The position numbers were made by a program, and so were the translations under genes. From NCBI GenBank assembly GCA_003116995.1, contig BDSL01000026.1, positions 372,001 through 436,000 of the forward strand: 64,000 bases of DNA, given 5' to 3'. The notes beneath the pieces were generated by a model. That model had not been told where the DNA came from, made no database searches, and saw only the letters and a program-made list of their open reading frames with translations. Shown piece after piece: positions 1-11,300 of this stretch. Source of the DNA: Yamagishiella unicocca (Eukaryota; Chlorophyta; Chlorophyceae; Chlamydomonadales; Volvocaceae). Within the stretch, counting starts at the first letter, position 1. Each line of letters opens with the position of its first letter.

Positions 1-82
1 TACGGTCTCAGAAACGGCCACCACGGGCAGGGCCAGCTAGATGAGACCAGGATCCCAGTTTCACGCGTGCGCCCTTGCTTGA

Positions 83-1159
83 TTAGGATCTGCCGTACGC
101 ACCGGAGAGGCCACCCAGGGCTTCGCCCAAAGCGCTGTTGCTTGGGTCGTGCGGGTCGTGTAGCGACTGCAGCGTGCGGCCCCGTCCCGTGACGTCCATC
201 AGGGCTTCACGAAGCGACAGCAGCTCCCGCCGGCTGAGGGCGCGCAGGCAGCCGTGGAGGGCCTTATGCGTGGGGCTGCCTGGCCGCACGACCAGGCGCT
301 GCGGAGCGAGGGGTGGCATGAAAAGTTAAAACCCCTATTACACGACATGGATAGGATAGCTAGCGCGATAGGGGGGATGAGAGGAGATCCGTTGATCGGC
401 ACTTGAGGGAAATCAGTAAGTGGAATCGAACAGGGAAAGGTCCGGAAATCCTTTTTTATATGGGCCGGGGAGGAGGAAGCATAAAAGTTGTTGTAACGGT
501 TACAGTGAAAGTGGTGGATGTAGAAGTTGTGCGGTGCTTTACGGAGGTGGAGGTTAGAGTAGCCGGCAGGCGTGGAGGCTGCGGCAGCGGCGGCAATCAT
601 CGCCTGTTCCGCCAGTGCACTGGATCTGGAATCCGTATCATTCCTAAACATGGACCCAGCCCTGTTCACCGCATTACCTTGTGGGATTGCCTGGCGGCCA
701 GGAGGGGCTTGAACCTTCGAAGTACGACATCGACGGTTGACACGACGCCCATGGCCACGTGGCCGCACACCTGCACGTAACCAGCACAACCACGTATCAC
801 CAACCACCAACCGCCAACCGCCATGGAGGTCGCGTGAGGGAATGGCGGGATTCGATCGCCTGGCGGCCGACTTTGGGCACCGTCTGCATTGCCTTATGAG
901 GCGCGACATAGCATAACGTGGTGTAGTGCAGTGAGACGGTTGGGAGTGCTCGCGAGTGTAGTAGTAACTATTACAGACACAAAGTGAATGAAGGGCCAGC
1001 GTAGCAGCAGTGCGGCGGTGCTCTCACCTTGATGTACCCACGGGGCTGTGTTGCACAGGTTTCCATCTGGAGGTCGCTGCCGGCGCCGGCGTCGGCGGCA
1101 GCACCCGTACTGTCGCCGAGGTCCGAGCCGCCGTTCGACTGCGAACTTGCCTGAGCCAT
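83..1159 (-). CDS. Unknown small protein, three exons
   Basis: Model: exons 1159-1028, 770-678 and 298-83, all joined in phase 0, giving about 146 residues. Splice sites are AAG|GTGAGA, GTGCAG|GTG, AAG|GTAATG and CCGCAG|CGC. The N-terminus is Ser/Gly/Ala-rich. Exon 2 encodes a short hydrophobic stretch (GHVAMGVVSTVDVVLRRF). The C-terminal exon is basic and helical-looking (RALSRRELLSLREALMDV) and ends in GAYGRS. Phase agreement at both junctions and the GC-rich third codon positions of exon 3 are the reasons to believe it. I recognise no family and assign no function. The start is the first in-frame ATG of exon 1; an upstream exon is possible. A longer frame that reads through the second intron was rejected because it loses the codon bias. 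Confidence 0.45.
327..430 (+). repeat. Dispersed intron-repeat family, copy 1
   Basis: Contains the family core TTACACGACATGG, then about 35 bases later ATGAGAGGAGATCCGTTGATCGGCAC-like sequence. It matches the copy at 2807-2900 in the same order and spacing. It lies in the second intron of the small gene at 83-1159. Confidence 0.55.
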
Positions 1160-2645
1160 TGTCGTTCGGTACAGGTTGAACGCCGCCAGGAAGGCTGACG
1201 CGGCAACCTACAAGTGGCGAACACGTGTCGTTCAAAGAGGTCCACGACACGTCACGACGTGGCGTACGAACCTGAAGGTTGTTTTCACTCCCGATAGACG
1301 CTGCCGTCCATATAAAAACAGGCCCACCGCACGGTTTCTCTTACCGGGATGGAATCGTGGCTGAGGTGACCGCAGCGCTTCAGCGCGACGAGCAGCAGCA
1401 TTGCAGCCACCGGCTTAGCCACATCAAGCTTGATAAGCTGTGCATCTTTGGAGCCTTGTGGCATAGTTCGTGCCTCAGCTTGTGGCGCGAACCCGAGATC
1501 AGACGGGTCCTGTCCAAGAGATGTCATGCCTGAAGCTCGCCCTAATGCGACGACGTAATGTTATTCGTCACCGAATCGTAATGAAAATAATATTAAATCG
1601 GTAACTAGCAGACGCGATCACAGTCTCGGCTTCCTGCCAGCGCGACGCGTTCAGCTTGTCTCGTGCAGCCCGTTGCAGCGCGGCACCCTTTCCTCTTTCG
1701 TTTGAAATAACTCAACGACAACAGTAGCTATGTATGACTAGCCTATGCCAAGATACCAATTATTGTTGCTCGGCACAACGCTGCTGCCTGTGACCATGGC
1801 CCCGTCGCGTCGTCGTCGGTTGATACCGTTACAGAAGTCATGTCCCTTCCTGTCACCTTACCACGCTTACCGCCTTATGCGCCTCACCATCACGCATCGA
1901 ATAATACCAGCCTAAATCTAGGAAGTATGGGCGTAACTAGCTCTGGCTGGACCTGCCACGTTGTCCCGTGTTCCCGTCCGATTGAACCGCTCCATCGTGG
2001 GACCACGATGGTAAGAAAGGACGAAGTCCACGCTTCACCGCTTGCGTATTTGTATGACGAGAATGTCAGCGATGTTGCTCAGCCACACTTACATATCTTA
2101 TTAGGTTCACATTTGGATGGTCACCCCACAGGGGCTCGAAGGGGCTGGGTGGTCCTCCCAGGCGTCTAACGCCGGCGCTTCGATAGCGTCGCTGCATGTC
2201 TATTCGCGGCTCCCCTTATCACCATTCTCATTACTAACACTCTCACAATGCTCCCACACGCTCCATAAGCCAGCTATAGCCAATGCTCCGAAACCAGCCA
2301 GCTATTGGCCCTGCCATTCCCTCCCCATCGTCGTCATCGGCTCATCACCATCCTTCTCCCCCTCTTCCCCCTCCTCTCCCCATCTGTTTACACCGCCGCC
2401 TATCCCCCTCCCCGCATCCGCCTCCTCTCCGCCCCCTTCACTCCAGCCGCTCGATGCGGATGCCCGCCTTTACCGTCGCCTGGGGGGTACAGGGCATGGG
2501 AGGGGGGAGAACACGCGGGTAGCGTTGGGGGATGGTGCGGGAGTGGTGATGGCACGGGCCTTCAGGCAATGACGCAACTCCCATTTCACAACTGGGTCCG
2601 AAAGCTCTCCCAGCCGCCCCAGCCGCCCCAGCCCTCCCAGCCCTC
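1160..2645. other. Intergenic, no gene seen
   Basis: This lies between the small minus-strand gene and the ThiM 3' end. Reading frames here are short and lack algal codon bias. The left part (about 1.55-2.25 kb) is AT-richer than the flanks; the right part is C/T-rich. A TTACA at 2388-2392 reads TGTAA on the minus strand and is a candidate chlorophyte polyadenylation signal about 255 bp past the ThiM stop. Confidence 0.5.
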
Positions 2646-4832
2646 TCAGCCCTCCCAGCCCCTAACCGCAGCCCCCACCTCGTCCATAAGGTGTAGCATG
2701 TCCAGCAGCCCCACTCGCAGGCTGCCGGGGCCGGGCCGGGGGGCCACCATGAGACCCTCCTCGCCCGCGAGCCTGGGGGGGGGCAGGTGCGGGGGGGGGC
2801 ATAAAGACCGGTTACACGACATGGGCAGGTACGGGAGCGGGATGGGGGTATGAGAGGAAACCTGTAGGTCGGCACGCAAATGGAAGGAGAGACCGGGGCG
2901 AGGCTGGGGGAAGACGAGTGAGTGAGATGACGAACCGCCAAGTTGACCGGGAGGGGCTTGTTAGGGGAGAGAGTGGCGGGCTGGACTGGCGGTGCCCCCT
3001 GGGGGGGTCTAACAGGAAGCCTAAACAAGGGCCCCGAGGGCCCCGCCATCCCCTCCCCACCCGAAGACCGCCATCCCCTCCCCACCCGAACACCGCCAAC
3101 GCGTGTGCTGTGGCCATCAGCGGCTGCGAGGGCGCCGCCGTGACGAACGCGGCGATGAGCGCCGTCAGCGAGCAGCCGGCCGCGGTGACTTGCGTCAGCA
3201 GCTCCACGCCGTTGCGCACAGCCACCACCTGGTGGCCGTCAGTCACCTGAGGCAGGGCGCGAGGAGAGGAGACCCGAGGGGGGGGCCTGACGGGGGGCCT
3301 GACGGGAGGGGGCCCCACAAGGGTCGGGTTGAGGTCCGAAGTACGACACCGCGTGAGTACAACACCGCGTGAGTACGACACCGCGTGCATCTAGGACGCC
3401 AACAGACGCAAGGACCCAAGTTCGCCACCCCCTGGGCCCCTCCCCCTTGAGGCTCCCGGGTTTGATCCCTAATCTTCCCGGCCTTTCACACACACCCTCC
3501 CCCGCGGGGGCTGCCACCCACGTAATCGACAGCGCCCGACACGGCAGCGATGCAGCCGTGCTTGGCGGCCAGGCGCTTGGCAGCCTAAGGGGGGGTCGGG
3601 GAAAAAACCAGAGCGGTGGGTATGACAGGAAATCCGTGGGTGGGCATTGATTAGGAAAGCCGATTAGGCGAAATGTTTGGTGAAAACGTTTGCGAGGTGC
3701 ATGCTGGGGCGGGGGGCAGGGGCCGACGGGAGGGCCTTCATGTAGCGCCCCAGTGCCAGTGGTGCCCGGTACGCCAAACCCTGAACCCTAAACCCCTCCT
3801 TTCCCAGCCGATCCCCCACTTCCAAAGCGAGCGTTACGGCGAACCACAATGCTGCCCCGGCCCCGCCCCGACCACGGATGTCCGCCCGGTGCTCCCCAGG
3901 GTTCCTGCCCCCTGGCGCCGGGTTTCCTCACCCCCTCCCCCGGCGCCCGTCTCCAGCGGGGCGCCGACCCCCGGGCTTCCTCACGACCCACCCACCTCCA
4001 ATGCGTCCCCGCTGGCCGCCGTGCTGTCAACCCCCCGCACCCCGCCGCCCGCCGCCCCCGCCAGCGCCAGCATCTCCGATGCGTTGCCCCGCACCACCGT
4101 GGGGCGGCAGGCCAGCAGGTCCAGGCAGGAGGCGGTGCGGACGGGCGTGGCGCCGCAGCCCACAGGGTCGAGGACCCACGGCTTGCCCAGCTCAACGGCC
4201 TGCCGGAAGTGGATTCAGATTTGGGGCTTCATAATTTGAATTTGAATTTTGAATTTTGGCGCGAGTTCTGAGGCCGGGGGGCTCCCGGGGCCGGGCCCTC
4301 CTCTCCCCCGGGTTTTTCCCCCGCGCGCCCTCTTCCCTGCCTGCCTTCTTGGCCGCCAGCTTCTTGGCAGCTACCCAGTCGGCCGACAGGGTTCCCATGT
4401 TGACCAGCAGCGCCGAGCTGATGGACACGAAGGCCTCCACCTCGTCCAGGGAGTGGGCCTAGCGGGGGCGGGATGGGGCGTGCGTGCGAGGTGTGCGTGG
4501 CAAGGGGCGCGGTGTGGTTGGCTTCTCAGGGTTTATGAGGTCTGCAAGGTCAGTAGGGCATGTTCCAAAAGGCGTTCAGGCGCAGGTGCGGGGTGGCGCC
4601 GCGGGCTGGAGGAGGCGCGCGGCTGGCGGGCGCCCGGCCGGTGTCTACCCCAGCCCACCATTGCTGGAGAGCAGCCCGCCGCCAGGAGGACGTTGGCCAT
4701 GATGTCCATAGAGACAAAGTTCGTGATGCAGTGCACCAGCGGGCGTTTGGCGCGGACGGCCTGCCAGAGCTGCCAGCATGATTCGGATGTCGGCTCGAGA
4801 TGAAGCCCGCCATCGTGAGCGGCTGAGGCCAT
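2646..4832 (-). CDS. THIM: Hydroxyethylthiazole kinase (ThiM)
   Basis: ThiM phosphorylates 4-methyl-5-(2-hydroxyethyl)thiazole with ATP, a salvage step of thiamine synthesis. Exons: 4832-4659, 4458-4345, 4199-3996, 3584-3522, 3246-3086 and 2772-2646; all phases agree and total about 280 residues, close to the family's usual 260-280. Family motifs: [20 protein letters not shown] near residues 31-50, the SPAM stretch, [64 protein letters not shown] with the conserved Cys near residue 210, and the [13 protein letters not shown] tail. The second intron appears to use a GC donor (AAG|GCAGGC), because no GT fits the required phase. No fused thiamine-phosphate synthase domain is present. An in-frame ATG at 4994 could add 54 residues, perhaps a targeting peptide. 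Two introns carry dispersed-repeat copies. Confidence 0.93.
2807..2900 (+). repeat. Dispersed intron-repeat family, copy 2
   Basis: Sits in the last ThiM intron, antisense to the gene. It holds the GACCGGTTACACGACATGGG core followed by ATGAGAGGAAACCTGTAGGT and CGGCAC. Shares both blocks and their order with the copy at 327-430. Confidence 0.7.
3610..3710 (+). repeat. Dispersed intron-repeat family, copy 3
   Basis: Sits in the third ThiM intron, antisense to the gene. It carries the AGGAAATCCGTGGGTGGGCA block, then GCCGATTAGGCGAAATGTTT and a GTGCATGCTGG end. This copy links the left block seen in copies 1 and 2 to the CATGCTGGAG end seen at 22.8 and 29.1 kb. Confidence 0.65.
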
Positions 4833-5570
4833 GTTTGATCGCGTTTTCTGAAGGTAAAGGAAGCTGCTTAGGGCTCCGATCGGCTGGCCACGTGGATCTG
4901 GGCCAAGGGCTGTGGTGTAGGAGGGCGCTGGCGCGCAGTGGCAGGATCTAGGCTGGCGACATGTACGAGGACTCGCAGGATGTCTTGACCGCAAGAATAT
5001 TGACCCAATTAGGGTCAGTACGAATCAGTGGAGCAAGGGGTCCATGTTCGGTTGCCGGTTAGGTGCCACACCGCAACTCAGGAAGGGGTGACGGCCATCT
5101 TGATATTTACTTTGTCAACTAACTGAAAGTAACTCAAGGCAATCTTTCAGGCGAAAGGACATCACTGCCCAAATCACTCCGGACTCTATCGAAATTAGCT
5201 TGCGATTGCTTTGGAGGCGTTAAACCTTTCCCCACATAAGGACTGAATTTTTGCAGCCAACGACTGCATTCTCTTCGTGTTGCGGCGATGGCGTCCGCGC
5301 TGCAGAGTCCAGCATCTTTGGGGATGCGCCTTGGAAATCCAGGCCGCTGCTGCCGTAGTATAGCCATCCTGCACAGGTCACAATCCTCAGGTGCGTTGAA
5401 GCGTTGAGAGTCTGCCTGTCTTGTATCCCGTTTGACCGCGAGGCTCAAGTCCATCGCCCGACGCTCCGTACGCTCGTTTTCAGTCCTGACGACGCGGTTT
5501 CAGCACATGTTTATTTAGATCACGCTGCATAATTTCTCACTCGCACTGGTCGCCGCGTCTCCTTCCGACC
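4833..5570. other. Intergenic between ThiM and ABA4, divergent
   Basis: Shared 5' region of two divergently transcribed genes. A 106-residue minus-strand open frame at 5134-5454 has no family motifs or splice support. I see no clear TATA box. Confidence 0.4.
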
Positions 5571-6983
5571 TTGCCCTGTCCTGTTTGCTCGCGCGTAGCC
5601 CACCACCGCTGCTGCCTCCCTCCAAGCACCCAATGCCACGGCCATCCCACTGCAAACACGATCCCTCCCGATATAATCTCCTTACCTGCTCCCCAAGGTT
5701 GCCTCGCCCCAGCTAGCCGACCTGGGGCCAGGGAGGGCATCGTGCCAGCGGCAGTGGGGCCAGCCGCAGCAGCCTGTGGGGCCTGCCCCGGTGCCGGCGC
5801 TGGTGCTGGTGCTGGTGCCAGTGCCGCAGCTGGTGCCGGTGCAAGCGTGCTCGGGGTGTCTGCGGCGGCCCTCTTCGGCGCCAGCTCCGCCATCATGGTG
5901 CCCGTGTACGGCATGATGGCGTTCCTCCCCACCGCCAAGTTGGTGCGCACCGGGGGGGCGGTTTCGGAGCCGATGAGGGACGACGCGGAGTGAGCTCGGG
6001 GTGGGACCGGGGTGTGCCTGCCGCTCATCGACTTGGTACCGGCCCACGGCCCCCCTTGGCTCTCCGCCACTCCGGCCCCCCGCCCCCCCCCCCACTCCTC
6101 CCGGCCCCCGCTCCCCCCCCCGCCCCTCTACTCCGGCCCCTCACTCCTCCCGCCCCCCCTCCGCTCCTCCACTCCAGACCCGCTTCATGCTGCTCAGCTC
6201 CCCCGCCCTGTACGTCGGCCTGGCGCTCCTGTACTCCGTGACCCTGGTGGCGGCCTGGCAGGCGGGGCTGGGGGCGGCGCTGGCCGGTGTGGCGGCCGCC
6301 GTGCCCTCGTACCTGGCGGGGGGTGGCGGCGCTGCGGCTGTGGACCTGAGCCCGCTGGCCCGCATGTTCTCGCAGCCGCTGGTGACGCTGGCGGCCTGGC
6401 TGCACCTGCTGACACTGGACGCACTGATGGCCAGGTGGGGGAGGCGAGGGAGGGGAGAGGAGGGGAGGGGAGGGGAGGGGAGGGGAGGGGAGGGGAGGGG
6501 AGGGGAGGGGAGGGGAGGGGAGGGGAGGGGAGGGGAGGGGAGGGGAGGGGAGGGGAGGGGAGGGGAGAGGGGACCGTTAGAGAGGAAGCCCGTGGAGGAG
6601 AGGAAAGGTAGGTGGGAGACGAGGTGCGTGAAGTCTTGCTGGCGGAAGGTGGGCTGAATGTGCAGTGCATGGGGATGGACGGCGGTTGCGCCCTCCGCCG
6701 CCCCGCCACTCCTCCCGGCCCCGGCGCCCCAGTGCGGACGTGGGCATGCCCCTTCCACCCCCTTCCGCCCCCTTCCGCCCCCTTCCGCCAACATCCCGTT
6801 CCCCCGCACCCCGCCCTCTCTCCCGCCTCCTCCTCCGCCTCCCGGTCCAGGGAGGTGGCCCTGGACGGCATCCGCACTGGCGTGTCCACCTCGCACTCGG
6901 TGCTGCTGTGCTTCTTCTTCGGACCCACGGGTCTGCTCAGCCACGCCATCACCCGCATGCTGCAGGGGCGCGCCCGCAGCTGA
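5571..6983 (+). CDS. ABA4: ABA4-like neoxanthin synthesis protein (DUF4281)
   Basis: ABA4 is an integral chloroplast membrane protein needed to convert violaxanthin to neoxanthin. Model: exons 5571-5942, 6178-6434 and 6851-6983; phases agree and total about 253 residues. Family pattern: SSAIMVPVYGMMAFLP (first membrane segment), SSPALYVGLALLYSVTLVAAW (second), PLARMFSQPLVTLAAWLHLLTLDALMAR (third, with the conserved WxHLxxxD region), then TSHSVLLCFFFGPTGLLSHA (fourth). The N-terminal 90 residues are Ala/Gly/Cys-rich, consistent with a transit peptide. The start is the least certain part; an upstream exon could replace the first 40 residues. The first donor (TTG|GTGCGC) was chosen because it gives the family spacing between the first two membrane segments. 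A GGGGA microsatellite fills much of the second intron. Confidence 0.85.
6445..6572 (+). repeat. (GGGGA)n microsatellite
   Basis: About 25 units of a five-base purine repeat in the second ABA4 intron, just after the donor. The strand is entirely purine over more than 100 bases. Confidence 0.95.
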
Positions 6984-8358
6984 GCGGCAGTGCGCCTGGA
7001 GCGAAACGGAGTGGACTGTGAAGATGTACACATAAGTACCTCATAGCACCTGCTGACAGCGAAGCACCTAGCACAGCAAAGCGCAAAACCACCTCACAGC
7101 ACCCGCAGACAAACTCACCTGACAGCGAAACACCTAGCACAGCGCGGGTTGCGGAGTACGTCCTGGGGGGACCGACCTCCCTGGCCTTGGGAGTGGGTCG
7201 GTGGCGGGGGCCGGGGGGTGGTGGTGAGGGAACCGTAGGTAGGCACGTAAGAGATGAAAGGGGGAGTGAGGGGCACGGGGGTTACAGAAAAGGACCGGTT
7301 ATTTGACATGGAAGTATAGCCGGCGGCGGCGTGGCGGCGAGGCGCCATGCATCGAGGCACAGCTGGCGCAACCCGGTACTGCGGGCGTGTTATGGCAGTG
7401 TGGTGGAAAGCATCGTCTAGGTTGGGCGCGGGGGCGCGGGCCTGGGGGGGTCACGATAAAAGAACCGGTAACGCGACTAGGGCCTTGGGAGGGGGGGAGA
7501 GAGGGGCTGCGAGGGAGGCGCGGAGGCAGGGGGGGAGTGGTCTTGGGGCCGGACGGCTTCTGACGCTCCGAGACCATGCGGCAGCTGCCGGGACTGGACA
7601 CACGGCACACTGGACACTGTAGAGGCCCGGACGTTGACCACGGCTCCGGCAAGACCGCGCGGGGCAGCACCGTGGTCCTGGTGAGCTGGTGAAGAGGCGG
7701 TGAGGACCGCCTGCAGGAACAGGGAGAGGGGCCGAAAAGCACCGGGTGCGGTGGCGGCACTTATGAGTAAAACCATATGCGTGGCCAGTGTTTTGAGGTT
7801 AAAGGATACCGTTGCGGGTGCAAGTGCGTCGTTTGCGGAACGTGTGAGACAGGTGAAGGGGTTCTGCGTGCAACTGAGATGGCTTGCGACAGACTTGTGG
7901 ACCAGCAGCTGGAGGGGATCGGTTCCTGGGTTGCGGTTTGTGTTTCATGGTGGTTGTGGGGATAAGAAACGCGGTTGCTCCGTTCACCAGGCCCGTCATC
8001 CGGCGCCCCCAATACCACCCAGCTCACATTAATTTCGTTGTAACATGTCTCAATGCAACTTCGAACCCGCCGCTCACCCGCCGCTTAGGGGCTCCGCTCT
8101 AGCTAGCCTTTTAGGGCATCCCGTTACCAGCACTAAGATTTCGGTCTTTCGTAACGCGGACGCTCAAATATGGGATCAATTATCCAGGGGCTCCGCGGCT
8201 AATCCTAGTTCTGCTACGAACGGTACCAACCGAATCCGGGCCGTACGACCGTTTCGAACGTTTGGTCCGGCTCGTCGCCTGAATCTTGTCAAAGCCCCTG
8301 CGACTTTCACGCACTGTGACTGCTGACTTGTGATTCCATGAGTTACCGATAACGAAGG
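6984..8358. other. Intergenic between ABA4 and PWP2
   Basis: No gene supported. 7052-7076 and 7119-7143 are near-identical direct copies of CTGACAGCGAAGCACCTAGC plus 5 bases. 7210-7312 and 7450-7480 hold diverged pieces of the dispersed intron-repeat family (GGACCGGTTATTTGACATGG; GAACCGGTAACGCGAC). Confidence 0.5.
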
Positions 8359-11300
8359 ATGAATTTCGCTTTTTCCAACCTGCTAGGGGCACCATATCGC
8401 GGCGGGACCTTGCTAATTCACAACAATGAGCTGCTTACACCTGTTGGGAACCGGATTGGTCAGGTTAGTCTTGCCAACGGAGTAGATGCGGCGGCGCCGG
8501 CGGCCGGCATGGACACCCCGAGCCCTAACTGAGCAGGCAAAGTAACATACTCGCGTCGAAACCATCCCTCGCCTTCAGGTCAGCCTCACGGAGTCCACCA
8601 GCAAATGTCTCCCGTTCGAGAATTTGACGCAGGTGCGAGCGCAGCATGTGGCAGAGCCAAATGCCTAATAGTTCGATTAGACTATCGACGTCACGTACTT
8701 ATTCCAGTAAATCAACAACCTGCAGATTCGCGTGCTGTGCGTCAGCCCCGATGGCGCGTTGCTCATGTCGGTCGACAAGGACGGCCGTGCGCTGCTCATC
8801 AACCGCAAGCGCAACGTGCTGCTTCACCACTTCTCCTTCAAGGGTCAGGTCGCGTGCGCCCGCTTCAGCCCCGACGGGCGCTACGTGGCGGTGGCGGTGG
8901 GGAGGCTAGTACAGGTGCGGAACTACCGCAGCCCGGCGTGCGCATCTGCAACACACAACGGCAGGCAGGGTGGAACTAGAATGTATGGAAGAAGGAGAGC
9001 AGCCTCGGCTAGACGCTGCGGGAGAAACATTTGGGAGACTCCCTCGAGGGACGGGGCCGGGGACGGAGCCTTTTGGGCTGGGTTGTTTTTGTTCCGGCTG
9101 GTCCTGCGGGAAATGCAAGAACCAATTTTGCACACACGGCTATTCTTACGACCAGTCTCCGTTTCTTTCGACCAGCCTAACCCCCGCTAACCCCGGCCCT
9201 CCCTGGCCCCTCAGGTGTGGCTGACCCCCTCCTCCGACAAGCAGATGAACCCCATGCAGCTGCACCGCACCTACGGCCAGTGCCACAGCGACGTCCTGGA
9301 CGTGGCCTGGAGCCCTGACGGCGCCTTCATAGCAGCCGCCTCGAAAGACATCACACTGCGCGTGTTTTCACTCAACCCCATTCCCGGATACGAGCCGCCC
9401 ACGCTGGGGGGACACAAGGACGCCATCGTGGGCGTGTTTTTCGCCAGCCCCGAAACCAGGGCCAAGGGAATGGTGAGTGGGGAATGGGGATGGGGAGGGC
9501 TCCGCCCGTCCCCGACTCTTCCTGTCCCAATCCAAACCCAAGCCAGCACCAATGCCCCGCCTCCAACAGCACGGCTGGCGCGGCTCCCAGTTGCGATAGG
9601 TTCCGTGTAATGATCTGCTTCAAGTACCGCTCTGCTCCCCTGCCTCTAGCCGAACGGTTATTCCCGCATCCACGGGTCATCCTCGAAACCTCTACCCCTC
9701 CCTTCACCCTCAGTCGGACGGCGGTGAGGCCCCAGTGATGTACTCGCTGTCTGCTGACGGCGCCCTGCATGCCTGGACATACGCCCAATCCGCCGCGTAC
9801 ACCCTGGACAACCTGGCGGCACCGGTGGCCAAGCGCAAGCGGAGGGAGCAGCAGCAGCTGGAGCAGCAGCAGAAGGAGGAGGCGGAGGAGGACGCGCAGA
9901 TGGAGGACGGGGAGGAAGGGGGTGATGCGGCGGCGAGGCGAGGCGGGGCGGACGCCTCCACGTCCGGCGGCGAGGAGGGCCCGGGGGCTGCGACCGCCAC
10001 CACCACCACCTCCGCGGAGCGGCGAGTCGCCCCCTTCCCGCGCCTGGCAGGTGGGAGGAGGCGTGTGGGGGTGCCGTACAGAGGGTGGTTGTGGTCGTTG
10101 TGGTCGTTATGTCCGTGCTGGTAGGAGGGTGGGGGTCTGGTGGCGGTGGCCGGGCTCGATCGGGGGTCTGGACCTAGGGCTTCAGCTGCGACAGCCCTGT
10201 GGCAGCCCTCGCGCTCCGGCCTCCGCCTGGCATCGTGCTCGTTGCCTGCCGCCCTTGTCCAGCTCCGTTAGGAGGACCAGGCCCATTAGGAGGACCAGCT
10301 CCATTACTCAGGCTACCATCTTACACGAGCCATCTCTACACCAGCCCCTCGTCTCCTCCCGACCTCCAGCCTGCCCTTGAACCCCCCATCGATTCCCACC
10401 CCCCCCCCCGGGCCCCTGCCCACCACCGCTCTTTTCAGGAGGCAAATGGTACCTGTCCGCCAAGCACTACTTCCACCAGCGGGGCGCCCGAGTGAGCAGC
10501 TACGACCACCACCACCCCTCCGGCACCCTTGCTGTGGGCTTCAGCAGCGGCGTGTTCGACATCTACCACCTGGCGCCCGACTTCACCGCCCTGCACACGC
10601 TGTCGGTCAGCAGGGAGCGCATCACCTCGCTGGCGTTCAACCACACTGGCGACTGGCTGGCAGGTGGGGCGAGGTGGGAGGAAGGGAGTGGCGAGAAGAT
10701 ACGGTTACATGGCATAGGAAACGGAGGGCGGGGGTGGGGTCCACGAGATGGGTCGGGTTTGCGGGCTGTGGGGGAGAGAGGGGCGCGGAGGGGCTGGGCG
10801 CGGAGGGTGGTAGCGGGGCGTGCGCTTGGTCGTGAGAGTTTGAGTCCACCGGCAGATGGTGGTTGGTTGGTTGGTTGGTTGGAGTGGTGGCTGGTGGGTG
10901 GGCGAGGAGGAGGCTGCTGGCTGCACCCCAGAGCAACCACAGCAGCTGCCCAATATCCCCAGCCTCCAGCCTCCTGCCGCTACCACATATCCCTAGCACG
11001 TCCTCCAGCGCACTGACCGCACTCCTGCCCGCCCTCCCGCTCCGCTGCTGTCCGGTCCCCAGTGGGCTGCGCCCAGCTGGGTCAGCTGCTGGTGTGGGAG
11101 TGGCGCAGTGAGACGTACGTGCTCAAGCAGCAGGGCCACCATCATGACATCGCGGCGGTGGCGTTCTCGCCGGATGGGGCGCTCATAGCGACGGGGGCGG
11201 ATGACTGCAAGGTGGGAGAGAGGGGGGGGTGATAAGAGACGGGGGGGAGGGGCGAGGGAGCGGGGAGGGAGGCGGGGGAGGGGCGAGGGAGCGGGGAGGG

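Noticed and set aside
5134..5454. 106-residue minus frame before ABA4
   Set aside because: No recognisable motif or GC third-position bias; lies in a divergent promoter region.
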